From Burkholderia humptydooensis (GTDB lineage Bacteria; Pseudomonadota; Gammaproteobacteria; Burkholderiales; Burkholderiaceae): a DNA stretch of 64,000 nucleotides. The position numbers and the translations under genes are program-made. Positions 29,114 through 37,464 of this stretch are shown here, piece by piece (the stretch's first letter is position 1; every line of letters begins with the position of its first letter). Under the pieces are notes generated by a model that saw only the letters and a list, made by a program, of their open reading frames with translations, was not told the origin of the DNA and did not search any database. The DNA lies in the NCBI RefSeq assembly GCF_001513745.1, contig NZ_CP013380.1:2976001-3040000 (forward strand), read 5' to 3'.

Positions 29114-29650
29114 ATGAGAATCGACCACGCGCCGCATCTGAACTATCCGGGCGTCTCGCTTCGCCCACTCGAACGCGCCGACACGCACGCGTGGTATGCG
29201 TACCTGAAACTGCCGCACGTCGTCGAGCACACGAGCTGGAACCTGCGCGCCCGTGAAGACCTGCTGCCGCTATTCGACGATGACGAATCCACTTCGGCCG
29301 AATCGAATCGGCGTCTCGCGATCGTCGACGACGGCACGCGCGAATTGATCGGCACGATCGGCTTTCACACGATTTCAGCGACGAACCGTACCGCCGAGAT
29401 CGCCTACGATCTCGCGCCTTCGCATTGGGGAAAAGGCATCGCGCGCGCCGCATGCGCGTGCGTCACCGCGTGGTCGTTCGAGCACTGCGGCTTCGTCCGC
29501 GTGCAAGGAACGGTATTGACGAGCAACGCGCGATCGGCGCGCGTGCTCGTCGCTTGCGGCTATCGATACGAAGGCCTGCTGCGTTCCTATCGCATGGTGC
29601 GAGGCACACCGGGCGACTTTGCGCTCTATTCGCGACTGGCAGCCGATTGA
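29114..29650 (+). CDS. GNAT family N-acetyltransferase, RimJ/RimL type
   Basis: A 178-residue acetyltransferase. The N-terminal half has GVSLRPLERADTHAWYAYL; motif A (acetyl-CoA binding) is in AEIAYDLAPSHWGKGIARAACACV near residue 100; then FVRVQGTVLTSNARSARVLVACGYRYEGLLR, the usual RimJ/L-like end that marks the peptide-N-alpha or ribosomal-protein group. The substrate is unknown. It follows the rng insert by 150 bp and stands alone. Confidence 0.9.
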   Translation: MRIDHAPHLNYPGVSLRPLERADTHAWYAYLKLPHVVEHTSWNLRAREDLLPLFDDDESTSAESNRRLAIVDDGTRELIGTIGFHTISATNRTAEIAYDLAPSHWGKGIARAACACVTAWSFEHCGFVRVQGTVLTSNARSARVLVACGYRYEGLLRSYRMVRGTPGDFALYSRLAAD

Positions 29651-29763
29651 CGATCGCCGGCCGCGCTCGCAGGCAAACGAACAGCCGGACAGCCTCAACC
29701 GGCCAGCCGCCGCCGTCGCTTCCGTTAAAATCCCGCCTTTCCACCCGGACCGGCCCTTTCGCG

Positions 29764-31173
29764 ATGCAACCCGCCCCCCTCGCCCCACCCGCTTCCCAAG
29801 GCACCGACGGCGCCGAATCCGCCCACGATCTCGTCTACGGCCCCGACGACCGCCCCGCGCCGACGGTCGCCTTCGTCGCCGCCTTGCAGCACCTGCTCGC
29901 CATCCTCGTGCCGATCGTCACGCCCGGTCTGCTGATCTGCCAGGCGCTCGGCGTCGCGAGCCGCGACACCACGCTGATCGTGTCGATGTCGCTCGTCATC
30001 TCCGGCTTCGCGACCTTCGTCCAGTGCAAGCGCTTCGGCCCGCTCGGCGCCGGCCTGCTGATCGTCCAGGGCACGAGCTTCAACTTCGTCGGCCCGCTCA
30101 TCGCGGGCGGCAGCCTGATGGTCAAGCAGGGCACGCCGGTCGAAACCGTGATGGCCGCGATCTTCGGCGTCGTCATCGCCGGCTCGTTCGTCGAAATGGC
30201 CGTGTCGCGCATCCTGCCCTTCGTCAAGCGCCTCATCACTCCGCTCGTCACCGGCATCGTGGTGCTGCTGATCGGCCTCACACTCATCAAGGTCGGCCTC
30301 GTCAGCATGGGCGGCGGCTATGGCGCGATCGCCAAGGGCAGCTTCGGCAGCGCCGAAAACCTGACGCTGTCGGGCCTCGTGCTCGGCACCATCATCGCGC
30401 TGAACCGCGTGCCCATCGTCTGGGTGCGCAGCACCGCGCTCGTCATCGCGCTCGCGCTCGGCTATCTCGCGGCCGCCGCGATGGGCCGTCTCGACTTCAC
30501 CGGCGCGCGCGAAGCCGCGCTGTTCCAGATCCCCACGCCGCTGCACTTCGGCCTCGCGTTCTCGTGGCCGCTCTTCGTGCCGATGCTGATCATCTATCTC
30601 GTCACGTCGCTGGAAGCGATCGGCGACGTCACGGCCACGAGCAAGATCTCCCGGCAGCCCGTCGAGGGGCCGCAGTGGATGCGCCGCATCAGGGGCGGCG
30701 TGCTCGTCAACGGCGCGAACTCGCTGCTCGCCGGCGTCTTCAATACGTTCCCGAGCTCCGTCTTCGCGCAGAACAACGGCGTGATCCAGCTCACCGGCAT
30801 CGCGAGCCGCCATGTCGGCATCTGGATCGCGGGCATGCTCGTGCTGCTCGGCCTGTTCCCCGTCGTCGCGGGCGTCCTGCAAGCGGTGCCCGAGCCCGTG
30901 CTGGGCGGCGCGGCGATGGTGATGTTCGGCGCGGTGGCCGCGTCCGGCATCAACATCCTCGCCGGCATCCGGCTCGACCGCCGCGCGCTGCTGATCATCG
31001 CCGTCTCGCTCGCCCTCGGGCTCGGCGTGTCCCAGGTGCCGGAGATCCTGACGAACCTGCCGCACGCGCTCAGGAACGTGCTCGAATCGGGCGTCGCGAC
31101 GGGCGGCATCTGCGCGCTCGTGATGAACTGGTTCCTGCCCGGGGAAGGCATGACGCGCCCGCAAGACTCCTGA
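29764..31173 (+). CDS. NCS2 family purine/xanthine-uric acid permease
   Basis: A 469-residue, about 12-14 TM transporter of the nucleobase:cation symporter-2 family. Markers are the N-terminal VAALQHLLAILVPIVTPGLL, IVQGTSFNFVGPLIAGG, the family QNNGVIQLTGIASR signature following FNTFPSSVFA, and a loop EAIGDVTATSKISRQPVEGPQW with the conserved acidic residues of TM8. The pattern fits the xanthine/uric-acid branch better than the uracil branch (UraA). Energy is a proton gradient. Start at 29764 chosen for the charged cytoplasmic N-terminus. Confidence 0.93.
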   Translation: MQPAPLAPPASQGTDGAESAHDLVYGPDDRPAPTVAFVAALQHLLAILVPIVTPGLLICQALGVASRDTTLIVSMSLVISGFATFVQCKRFGPLGAGLLIVQGTSFNFVGPLIAGGSLMVKQGTPVETVMAAIFGVVIAGSFVEMAVSRILPFVKRLITPLVTGIVVLLIGLTLIKVGLVSMGGGYGAIAKGSFGSAENLTLSGLVLGTIIALNRVPIVWVRSTALVIALALGYLAAAAMGRLDFTGAREAALFQIPTPLHFGLAFSWPLFVPMLIIYLVTSLEAIGDVTATSKISRQPVEGPQWMRRIRGGVLVNGANSLLAGVFNTFPSSVFAQNNGVIQLTGIASRHVGIWIAGMLVLLGLFPVVAGVLQAVPEPVLGGAAMVMFGAVAASGINILAGIRLDRRALLIIAVSLALGLGVSQVPEILTNLPHALRNVLESGVATGGICALVMNWFLPGEGMTRPQDS

Positions 31174-31180
31174 AAAGAAT

Positions 31181-31200
31181 CGGCGGTCTGCGGACCGCCG
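31181..31200 (+). terminator. Stem-loop after the NCS2 permease gene
   Basis: An 8-bp stem (CGGCGGTC with GACCGCCG) and TGCG loop begins 8 bp past the stop. No T-run; a directly repeated 10-mer (TCAGGCTTCG twice, 31201-31220) follows. Terminator by position only. Confidence 0.4.
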
Positions 31201-31270
31201 TCAGGCTTCGTCAGGCTTCGGCAACGAACGACGCTCGCGAATCCGGATGAATTCGCGCCGCCCCGTCCGT

Positions 31271-32644
31271 TCAGGACCGATGTCCGGAAATCGGCCCTGC
31301 CTCGCCGGTCAGGTTGAAGATGCTGTCGATCCACGCAAGAAAGGTCGAGAACGTGAAGTCCGACCATTGCTCGGTACGGTATGCCTTCATGACGGGCACG
31401 TCCGCCGGGTCCTGCTGATTGAGCAGATCGGCGACGAACGTGCCGACGTCCGCGTCGATGCCGTTCTCGTGGATGCCCGATCCCGTGAAGCTGACCGCCG
31501 TCACCTGATGGTTGCCCATGAAATCGTCGCGCGCCCACGGGATGAAATAGCCGAAGTTCGGCAGCGGATTCAGCACCTGCTTCAGATTGCTCAGTTCGCG
31601 GTCGAACATCGCGAGCGACAGTTCGTCCTTCGTCGCGTCGTCCGGCGCCGCGATCACCGCGGGCACGAAAGGACGGTAATGATAGGCCGCGATGATCTTG
31701 TCGCGCCGGTACGTCGTATAGCCGAAGCGGTCGCGCGGATAGGTCGCCGATAGCGCCGCATACGCGCTGCCCATGTTGCCCGGATCGAAGTGGCGCGTCA
31801 GCCGGCTGTTGATCGTGATCATGCCGTCGGGCGCCGTCATCCCCCATTCGTCGCGCACCTTGTCGTACAGGCCGACGGACGGGTACGTCGCCGGGTCGGC
31901 GCCGAAGCGCGTATTGAAGACGGTGCCCGCATCGTCGAGCAGCGAGCTGTGCATTTGCGGCTGCAACGTGCTGCGCAACGTCGCGTAGTTGCCGAGGGTG
32001 CCGTAGCCGCCCGCACTCGTTCCATACACGAGCAGCCGGCCCGGCTTGCCGAATCCGTGGTCGACGAGCCACTGCGCGACCACCCGGACATTTTTCAGGC
32101 CACTGTAGTGCTGAATCCGCCAGTCGCCCGACGGCGACACATAGCTGCGCACCGCGCTGCCCATATGGATGTCGCCCGTACAGTACGGAACGAACACCTG
32201 CGTCCATTCCTGCGTCTCGACCTTCGGCTCGCCGACGAGGATATGCGTGAGATCCATCCGCGTCATCAGCGGCGACAGAAACAACGACTTCAGGCTCTGC
32301 TGCACGGTGCCGTTCACGTAGTTGTGCGGGATGCCGTCGGGATTGAACGCGCCGAGCCCCGCCTGCGCGCCGGTCGCGGTTTCGGTACAGGTGCCGTGAT
32401 CCCAGCATGCGCCGCCCGGCTCCATCATGTAGAGCAGATTGTCCGATTGCGCGCGGTTGATATAGAAGCGCATCGGCGTGCCGTTGCCGCATGACGCGCC
32501 GCTGCTTTCCGGCAGCGTCACTTCGTACCACGAATAATAGGGAATCGACGGGTCCTGCATCGCAGCAGCAGCCTGCCCGTCGACGGCGGCTACGCTCAGC
32601 AGGCCGGCGACGCACAGGCGTTCGACACATTCGCGTACGGACAT
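31271..32644 (-). CDS. Secreted pectin-acetylesterase/Notum-like hydrolase
   Basis: A 457-residue alpha/beta hydrolase with a signal peptide (GLLSVAAVDGQAAAA, cleavage near residue 27). YMMEPGGACWDHGTC near residue 78, the nucleophile Ser about 210 in GTSAGGYG, and FDPGNMGSAYAAL fit the pectin-acetylesterase (vtpJ-therm/Notum-like) family; the catalytic His is probably in SGIHENG or TAVSFTG, so this part is less certain. Six Cys residues suit export. The substrate may be an O-acyl ester. Start at 32644 is set by the strong SD GGAGGAGA directly upstream. A membrane-anchored helical protein gene lies 79 bp upstream. Confidence 0.85.
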   Translation of the reverse strand: MSVRECVERLCVAGLLSVAAVDGQAAAAMQDPSIPYYSWYEVTLPESSGASCGNGTPMRFYINRAQSDNLLYMMEPGGACWDHGTCTETATGAQAGLGAFNPDGIPHNYVNGTVQQSLKSLFLSPLMTRMDLTHILVGEPKVETQEWTQVFVPYCTGDIHMGSAVRSYVSPSGDWRIQHYSGLKNVRVVAQWLVDHGFGKPGRLLVYGTSAGGYGTLGNYATLRSTLQPQMHSSLLDDAGTVFNTRFGADPATYPSVGLYDKVRDEWGMTAPDGMITINSRLTRHFDPGNMGSAYAALSATYPRDRFGYTTYRRDKIIAAYHYRPFVPAVIAAPDDATKDELSLAMFDRELSNLKQVLNPLPNFGYFIPWARDDFMGNHQVTAVSFTGSGIHENGIDADVGTFVADLLNQQDPADVPVMKAYRTEQWSDFTFSTFLAWIDSIFNLTGEAGPISGHRS

Positions 32645-32723
32645 GCTCTCCTCCATCTCTATCTCTATCGATCGGTTTTCCACGACGCGCGTGCACTTTC
32701 GCGGCGATGCGGTCGCGGCTCGC

Positions 32724-33437
32724 TCAACGGGTATCGGATCGGGAAGTCTGGTCGAACAGTTGAACGCGCAGCGCCTGCAGGCGCTGCGCGATGACGGCCT
32801 GTTGCTGATCGGGATCGGGAACGCTCGCCTGAACCTGCCGGACGATGTCCCGGCTCTGCTGCGCGTAGGCCAGATAACGCGGATCGCGTGCGGGCGACGG
32901 CCCCACCGTCTGCCGGGCGTAGGCGTCCCACTGTTGCCGCATCGACTGGATGGCCGCGCCGCGCGTCTCGGGGTCCGCCGTCGCGTCCGCAAGCAATGCG
33001 GCGCCGAGCGCCTCGGCCTGCACGGGAACAATTTCGTTGCGCGCAACGTGCTCGGGCAGCTCGGCAAGAATCTGACGGGCCAGCCGCGCCCGCTCCGCAG
33101 CCGGCATGCTGCTTCTGCCCTCGCCGTATGCCGCGATCCGGTCGCGAAAGCGGGCGAATGCGACGATGCGCTGCAATTGCGCTTGCGCATCGTCGCGGCC
33201 AGCGAGACTCTTTCGCAGTGCGACGAGATCCAGCTTGCGCTCGGAGGGGCCGGCGTCGGCTCGCGTCTCGTCCGCCGCATCCACGGGCGGTTCGCCGCGC
33301 TCGTTGGGCGTCGCGTCGGATCGCACGGGATGGGCTACAGCCGTCTGTGACGGCGACACGTATCGCCATCCCGCAACCGCTGCGCCGATCATCGCCAACA
33401 GCAACGCGGTTCGCCAAAGCGCTTTCGATTTTTTCAC
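32724..33437 (-). CDS. Membrane-anchored helical protein, lipase-chaperone-like layout
   Basis: A 237-residue protein: one N-terminal TM anchor (LWRTALLLAMIGAAVAGWRYV), a Pro/Asp/Glu-rich linker, then a nearly all-helical periplasmic domain rich in Ala, Arg and Gln (SLAGRDDAQAQLQRIVAFAR, AERARLARQILAELPEHVAR). This resembles the layout of lipase foldases (LifO) and phospholipase accessory proteins, but the diagnostic Arg-Phe-Asp motif of foldases is not seen. It lies directly upstream of the secreted esterase on the same strand, so it may fold or release it (inference). Confidence 0.7.
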   Translation of the reverse strand: MKKSKALWRTALLLAMIGAAVAGWRYVSPSQTAVAHPVRSDATPNERGEPPVDAADETRADAGPSERKLDLVALRKSLAGRDDAQAQLQRIVAFARFRDRIAAYGEGRSSMPAAERARLARQILAELPEHVARNEIVPVQAEALGAALLADATADPETRGAAIQSMRQQWDAYARQTVGPSPARDPRYLAYAQQSRDIVRQVQASVPDPDQQQAVIAQRLQALRVQLFDQTSRSDTR

Positions 33438-34002
33438 GGCGTCTCCTCATCGGGCCGTCGCGACGCTTCACTGTCTGCTTTCGTGTAGGTTCTATGTCGA
33501 AACCCAACCGTGGTCAAAGCGCGCACTAGAAGCGATCTACTAATCGACAAAAGACGAATCGAACGCACGCATTGCCTGCATTTTTCGACACGCCGCGTTC
33601 GTCGACGACGGTCGTGTTTCAGTTGCGGTTCAGTTGGGCTTCGGTCGCGCTGCGGTCATGGATTCGACCGCGCGAACTCGTTCGCCCGAATGCGGCTGAC
33701 GCTCGTTGCTCCGACGATGCGAATGCACGGCGAGTCGACATGCGCGATCGGCTCGCCGCATTGCGTCCGGAGCGCAATGGCCGTGCTCGTCGAATTCGAA
33801 TCGACGAACCGCGCCGTCGGCGGATGCGCCCACATGGCGGCCATCATGTGCGGCTGATCGGCGCGCCGCGCGCGACGCCGTGGCGCGACTCGCTCAACGA
33901 AATGCAGGCAGGGGGGCGGCGGCGCAATCCGCGCGCGGCGGCACGCGTCGTCCGCCGCCGTCGCATTTTGCAATGGCGTTGTAAAAAAGCGCTCGCCGCC
34001 GT
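33438..34002. other. 565-bp gap with no assigned gene
   Basis: This stretch has lower codon bias and no frame that looks like a known protein. A plus-strand frame from 33510 to 33857 ends with plausible hydrophobic residues, but it has no clear SD, and other frames overlap it with equal length. It may hold a decayed gene or the promoter of the divergent genes. Confidence 0.5.
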
Positions 34003-34329
34003 TCAGTCTTCGCCGCGCTTCGTCCGCGACACCTGCTCCGTGCGGTCCGGCACGATGTCCGCGCTGTCGTCGGACGTCAAGTCGCCGTCCGCCGATGCGC
34101 GCTCGCCCATTCCGCCGCGGTCCGTGTCGCTTTCGAGTTCTTCGTCGCCCGTCTCGGGCGCGTGATGGTTGAGCCCGGTGTCGACGTCGCACGGCCACTG
34201 CTTCGCCCCCGCAACGTCGCTACCGCAGTCCGACTAATCGCTCGGGCCGAGCGAACGGCTGTCGTCGCTCGCCGACGGACGCTCGTCCGGTTGGTGCGGC
34301 TCGTCGTCCGGATTCGGTGTGCTGCTCAT
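34003..34329 (-). pseudogene. Small acidic protein gene with an in-frame amber codon
   Basis: The minus strand from the ATG at 34329 reads an acidic peptide (MSSTPNPDDEPHQPDERPSA...GPSD) and meets TAG at 34234-34236. The same frame then continues without a stop for 76 codons to TGA at 34003, again acidic and well-biased (SDCGSDVAGAKQWPCDVDTG...RTKRGED). A full-length product would be 108 residues, hydrophilic and probably disordered. The best reading is a nonsense-mutated gene; a true 31-residue product plus an unused tail, or a sequencing error, are alternatives. Confidence 0.65.
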
Positions 34330-34436
34330 GTCGCCGCCCTCTGTCGATCGGGCGAATCGTGCGCCGGCCCGGGCGCGCCGTGCGCCTTGCGTGCGCGTTG
34401 CCTGCGCCGCGCGCCCGGCCGACGCGCTTCGGTGGA

Positions 34437-34652
34437 TCAACCTCCGCCGGATGCGCCGCCGGGCGCCGCACCGGAACTGCCGGACGGCGCCATCGGTGTG
34501 GGCTGCACGCCGCCCGTCGCGCCGCCCGTCGAGCTCGAATCGGTGTTCGAGCCGCCCTGCTTCGAACACGAAGCCATCGTCATCGCCAGTCCGGCCGTCG
34601 TCACCCCGACGGCGACCACTCGCCACATGCTTCGATGAAATTCGGGTCGCAT
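34437..34652 (-). CDS. Small putative lipoprotein
   Basis: A 71-residue protein with a basic start (RPEFHRSMWR), a hydrophobic run (VVAVGVTTAGLAMTMAS) and a Cys that fits a lipobox (MASC), then a Ser/Gly/Thr/Pro-rich mature tail. A strong SD, GGAGG, sits 5-6 nt before the ATG at 34652. Likely anchored in a membrane by a lipid. No domain is recognised. The gene lies between the amber-interrupted gene and a divergent plus-strand gene. Confidence 0.75.
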   Translation of the reverse strand: MRPEFHRSMWRVVAVGVTTAGLAMTMASCSKQGGSNTDSSSTGGATGGVQPTPMAPSGSSGAAPGGASGGG

Positions 34653-35001
34653 AGCACCTCCTGCAGTGAACGAATCCGTCGCGCAGCAAGCGACGTGCCG
34701 CGTGCTGCGGCGGCGGCCGGGGCGTGCGACCGGCCGGCCGCGCGGTGGCCGGACGGCAACCGGCGCGCGGCCAGCGACGCGTTCGCGGTGACGGCGGCGC
34801 TCGCGGCCCATGCTGGCCTCGCGGCCTGCGCTACCTCGTTGCCTTTCGCCTTCCTCGTCTCCTTCGCAGCACACGTCGCACACGCTGCGCCGCACACGCC
34901 GCCGCGCTGCGCATCGCCTAGAATTTCCTTCAAAGGACAACGACGAAAAAACGGCCGCGCGACGGGCGCAGTGCATGCCGAGCGCAGCCTGGGAGACAGC
35001 C
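34653..35001. other. 349-bp divergent spacer
   Basis: This separates the lipoprotein and the plus-strand gene at 35002. It contains a TAGAAT candidate -10 at 34919-34924 for the plus-strand gene, with no good -35. No gene or RNA could be supported here. Confidence 0.4.
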
Positions 35002-35295
35002 ATGTCCGAGCCGCCGCTTCCGTCTCGACAAGTCGATTACGAAGGCTTCGAGATCCACGTGTCGCCGGCCCCAACGCAAACCGACGCGAACCGCTACACG
35101 TACGCCGGCTACGTGTGCCATCCGGGCGCCGATCCGACGCTGCCCGGCCACACGGTGCCGTTTCACGCGGACGGCGAAGAGAGCTTTCGCAGCGCCGACG
35201 AGGCGTTCCACGAGGCGGTGTCGATCGGCCGCAGCATCGTCGACGGCACGCATCCGGATCTGTCGGTGCTGTCGCTCGTCACTCACGGCTATTGA
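35002..35295 (+). CDS. Conserved-looking hypothetical protein, 97 residues
   Basis: Soluble, no signal peptide, 97 residues. It reads VDYEGFEIHVSPAPTQTDANRYTYAGYVCHPGADPTLPGHTVPFHADGEESFRSADEAFHEAV with a likely alpha/beta fold. Similar short proteins occur in Burkholderia as unknowns. The ATG at 35002 has GGGAGA upstream; an extension of the same frame toward 34810 is not favoured. A role is not evident. Confidence 0.75.
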   Translation: MSEPPLPSRQVDYEGFEIHVSPAPTQTDANRYTYAGYVCHPGADPTLPGHTVPFHADGEESFRSADEAFHEAVSIGRSIVDGTHPDLSVLSLVTHGY

Positions 35296-35609
35296 TGCCG
35301 CGCGACAAGCGGCGCGGCGCGGCGGCAATGCCGGCGTCGCCGGCTTCTGGCGTCGGCGTTCGGTGACGGCTGACGCTTGACGTGCGGCGTTTGCGGATTC
35401 ACCTTCGGCATCGGGCTGCCGGCATGGGGTCGCCCTTTGCGGTTCACCGTTCACTATCGGTCATCGATCACCCGCCGCGCGTCGCCGGCAAGCACCGCTC
35501 TTTCGTCAACCGCCCGAGACGACATCGCTTGCCCCCGGCTTCGCCGTTAAACCACGACGCTCGCCGGCGCCCCCAGCGCACACTGCGCCACCAGGAACGA
35601 AAACGTCAG
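35296..35609. other. 314-bp spacer
   Basis: Between the 97-residue gene and the TfoX-like gene. No coding signal, hairpin or recognisable regulatory site; a TTAAAC near 35547 might be a -10 element. Confidence 0.4.
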
Positions 35610-35939
35610 ATGGCCCGCGATCCCGGACTCGAAGCGCTCGTCGAAGACGAACTGAAATTCGAACCCAACGTCGTCGCGCAAGCGATGTTCGGCGGTTGGG
35701 CGTGGCTGCTCGATGGCCATCTGCTGTGCGCCGCGCGCGACGACGGCATGCTCGTCAGGCTCGGCAAGGGCAACGACGGCTGGGCGCTGAAGCATCCGGG
35801 CATCGTCCGGATGATCTCGCGCGGCAGGCCGATGCTGGGCTGGGTGCGCGCCGCGCCCGACGCGTACGGCAACGACGCGTTGCGCCGCAGCCTGATCGAC
35901 GCGGCGCTCGCGTTCGTCCGCTCGCTGCCCCCGAAGTAG
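35610..35939 (+). CDS. TfoX N-terminal domain protein
   Basis: A 109-residue protein matching the TfoX/Sxy N-terminal domain: VAQAMFGGWAWLLDGHLLCAARDDGMLVRLGKGN, then a GWVRAAPDAYGNDALRRSLIDAALAFV helix end. It lacks the C-terminal domain of competence activator Sxy, so a regulator of unknown target is the best label. Start at 35610 is chosen for the family N-terminus; the frame is open upstream but without an SD. Confidence 0.85.
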   Translation: MARDPGLEALVEDELKFEPNVVAQAMFGGWAWLLDGHLLCAARDDGMLVRLGKGNDGWALKHPGIVRMISRGRPMLGWVRAAPDAYGNDALRRSLIDAALAFVRSLPPK

Positions 35940-36126
35940 CATGCGCGCGCCGTCTCCCGCGCCGTTCTCAGGCGGCGATCCGTATCGCGGCACGCCCGCC
36001 GAATACGCGCAGGCGGGACGCACGTAACGCGGCTAGTCTGGCGGCGCACGACGCCGAACGGATGACATCGCGCGACGAGCGGGGACCGTCAATGAATCCC
36101 GGCTCGCGCCGCCGCCGATTCGCCCG

Positions 36127-37356
36127 TCATCCGGCAGCCCGCGTGCCCGCCGCGCGCGCGGCCGTACTCGCGCGCGACACCACCGCATACCGCCGCGAAA
36201 TGCCCAACGCAATCAGCGCGGCGACCGTCAGCGCCGCCGATGCCGGCGCGAGCAGGCCGACGCCCCACGTGTCGGCGACCCGCCCGCCGAGCGCCGAGCC
36301 GAGCGAGATGCCCGCGAAGATTCCCGACGAATTGAGCGCGAGCGCCATCCCCCGGTAATGCGGCTCGAGGCCGACGACGCGCCGCAGTTGCGACGGATAG
36401 AACAGATCCTGCATCAGCGCCCAGAGCGTGAGCAGCGCGAGCGCCGCGGCAAACCGCGCGTCGCCCCCGAAACCTGTCGCCGCGAGCGCGGCAAGGCCCG
36501 CGAACACCGCGAACATCGCGCCCATCGCCGCGGCAAGCAGCGGCTCGGCGGACCAGCGCCGCGCGACGCGCTGCGCGACGAGATTGCCGAGCATGCCCGT
36601 CACGCCGAACACGAGGAGCGCGAACGCGCCCTCGCCCGCACTCGCGCCGAAGCGCCGATGCAACAGCGGCAGGATCAGCGTGTACGTGCAGAAGAACGCG
36701 CCCGTCTGCAGCACGACGACGGCGAGGCCCGCCGCCGTCGCGGGACGCGCGAGCAACGCAACGAGCCCGCCCGCTCGCATCCGTTCGCCGCGCGACGCGT
36801 CGCGGACCGTGCCGGCGATCCACGCGGCGCTGCCGAGCGCGACGGCGGCGAGCCAGCCGAACGTCGCACGCCAGCCGAGCGCCTGCGCGACCCACGCCGA
36901 CAGCGGCGCGCTGACGACGCTCGACAACGTCACGCCGACGAACACGATCGCGAGCGCCTTGCCCTGCCGCTCGGCCGGCGCGAGCCCGGCGCCGATCGCC
37001 GTCGCAACCGGGCTCACCGCGCCCGCGCCGACGCCCGCGACGATCCGTGCCGCAAGCAGCCAGCCGAAGCTCGGCGCGAACGCGCCGGCGAGCGTCGCGA
37101 GCGACGTCGTCAGCAGGCCGGCGATCAGCACGCCGCGCCGCCGCCGATGCCCGATCAGCATTTGCAGCACCGGCGCGCCGATCGCGAACGCGATCGAGAA
37201 CGCCGCCATCAGGAGCGCCGCGCGCCCCGGCGCGATCCGCCAGTCGGCGGCCAGCGACGGCAGCGCGCCCACCACGCCGTACGACATGCTGCCCATCGCG
37301 AAATTGGCGCTCGCGAGCGCCCGTAGCGCATGACGCTCGGTTTCGTGTGTCTTCAT
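36127..37356 (-). CDS. MFS transporter, drug:H+ antiporter-like
   Basis: A 409-residue major facilitator with 12 TM segments: MGSMSYGVVGALPSLAADW in TM1, LIGHRRRRGVLIAG in the 2-3 loop, and GVGAGAVSPVATAIGAGLAP in TM4-5. The N-terminal half resembles the Bcr/AraJ-like exporters. The substrate is unknown. It is divergently transcribed from a LysR gene across 108 bp, so it is probably a target of that regulator. The ATG at 37356 follows a short basic leader (KTHETERHALRAL). Confidence 0.9.
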   Translation of the reverse strand: MKTHETERHALRALASANFAMGSMSYGVVGALPSLAADWRIAPGRAALLMAAFSIAFAIGAPVLQMLIGHRRRRGVLIAGLLTTSLATLAGAFAPSFGWLLAARIVAGVGAGAVSPVATAIGAGLAPAERQGKALAIVFVGVTLSSVVSAPLSAWVAQALGWRATFGWLAAVALGSAAWIAGTVRDASRGERMRAGGLVALLARPATAAGLAVVVLQTGAFFCTYTLILPLLHRRFGASAGEGAFALLVFGVTGMLGNLVAQRVARRWSAEPLLAAAMGAMFAVFAGLAALAATGFGGDARFAAALALLTLWALMQDLFYPSQLRRVVGLEPHYRGMALALNSSGIFAGISLGSALGGRVADTWGVGLLAPASAALTVAALIALGISRRYAVVSRASTAARAAGTRAAG

Positions 37357-37464
37357 CGAATGCCCTTCGAAAGTCCGGTCGCGGCCACCCAAGCCGCGTC
37401 TCGCGACAGTCTGCGCATCCCGTTGGTATATTTGAAATCGATTCTTCGTATTGGAGCCATTTAC
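37357..37464. promoter_or_regulatory. Divergent control region of the MFS/LysR pair
   Basis: The last 45 bp before the LysR ATG are AT-rich for this genome (TTGGTATATTTGAAATCG), the usual setting for a LysR operator overlapping two promoters. I cannot fix one T-N11-A box with confidence. Confidence 0.45.

Noticed and set aside
31201..31220. Two direct copies of TCAGGCTTCG after the NCS2 gene
   Set aside because: Only two 10-bp copies and no element around them; probably chance or slippage, not an attachment site.
33510..33857. Plus-strand 115-codon frame
   Set aside because: Part of it reads plausibly, but there is no SD, the codon choice is weak and competing frames overlap; not called as a gene.
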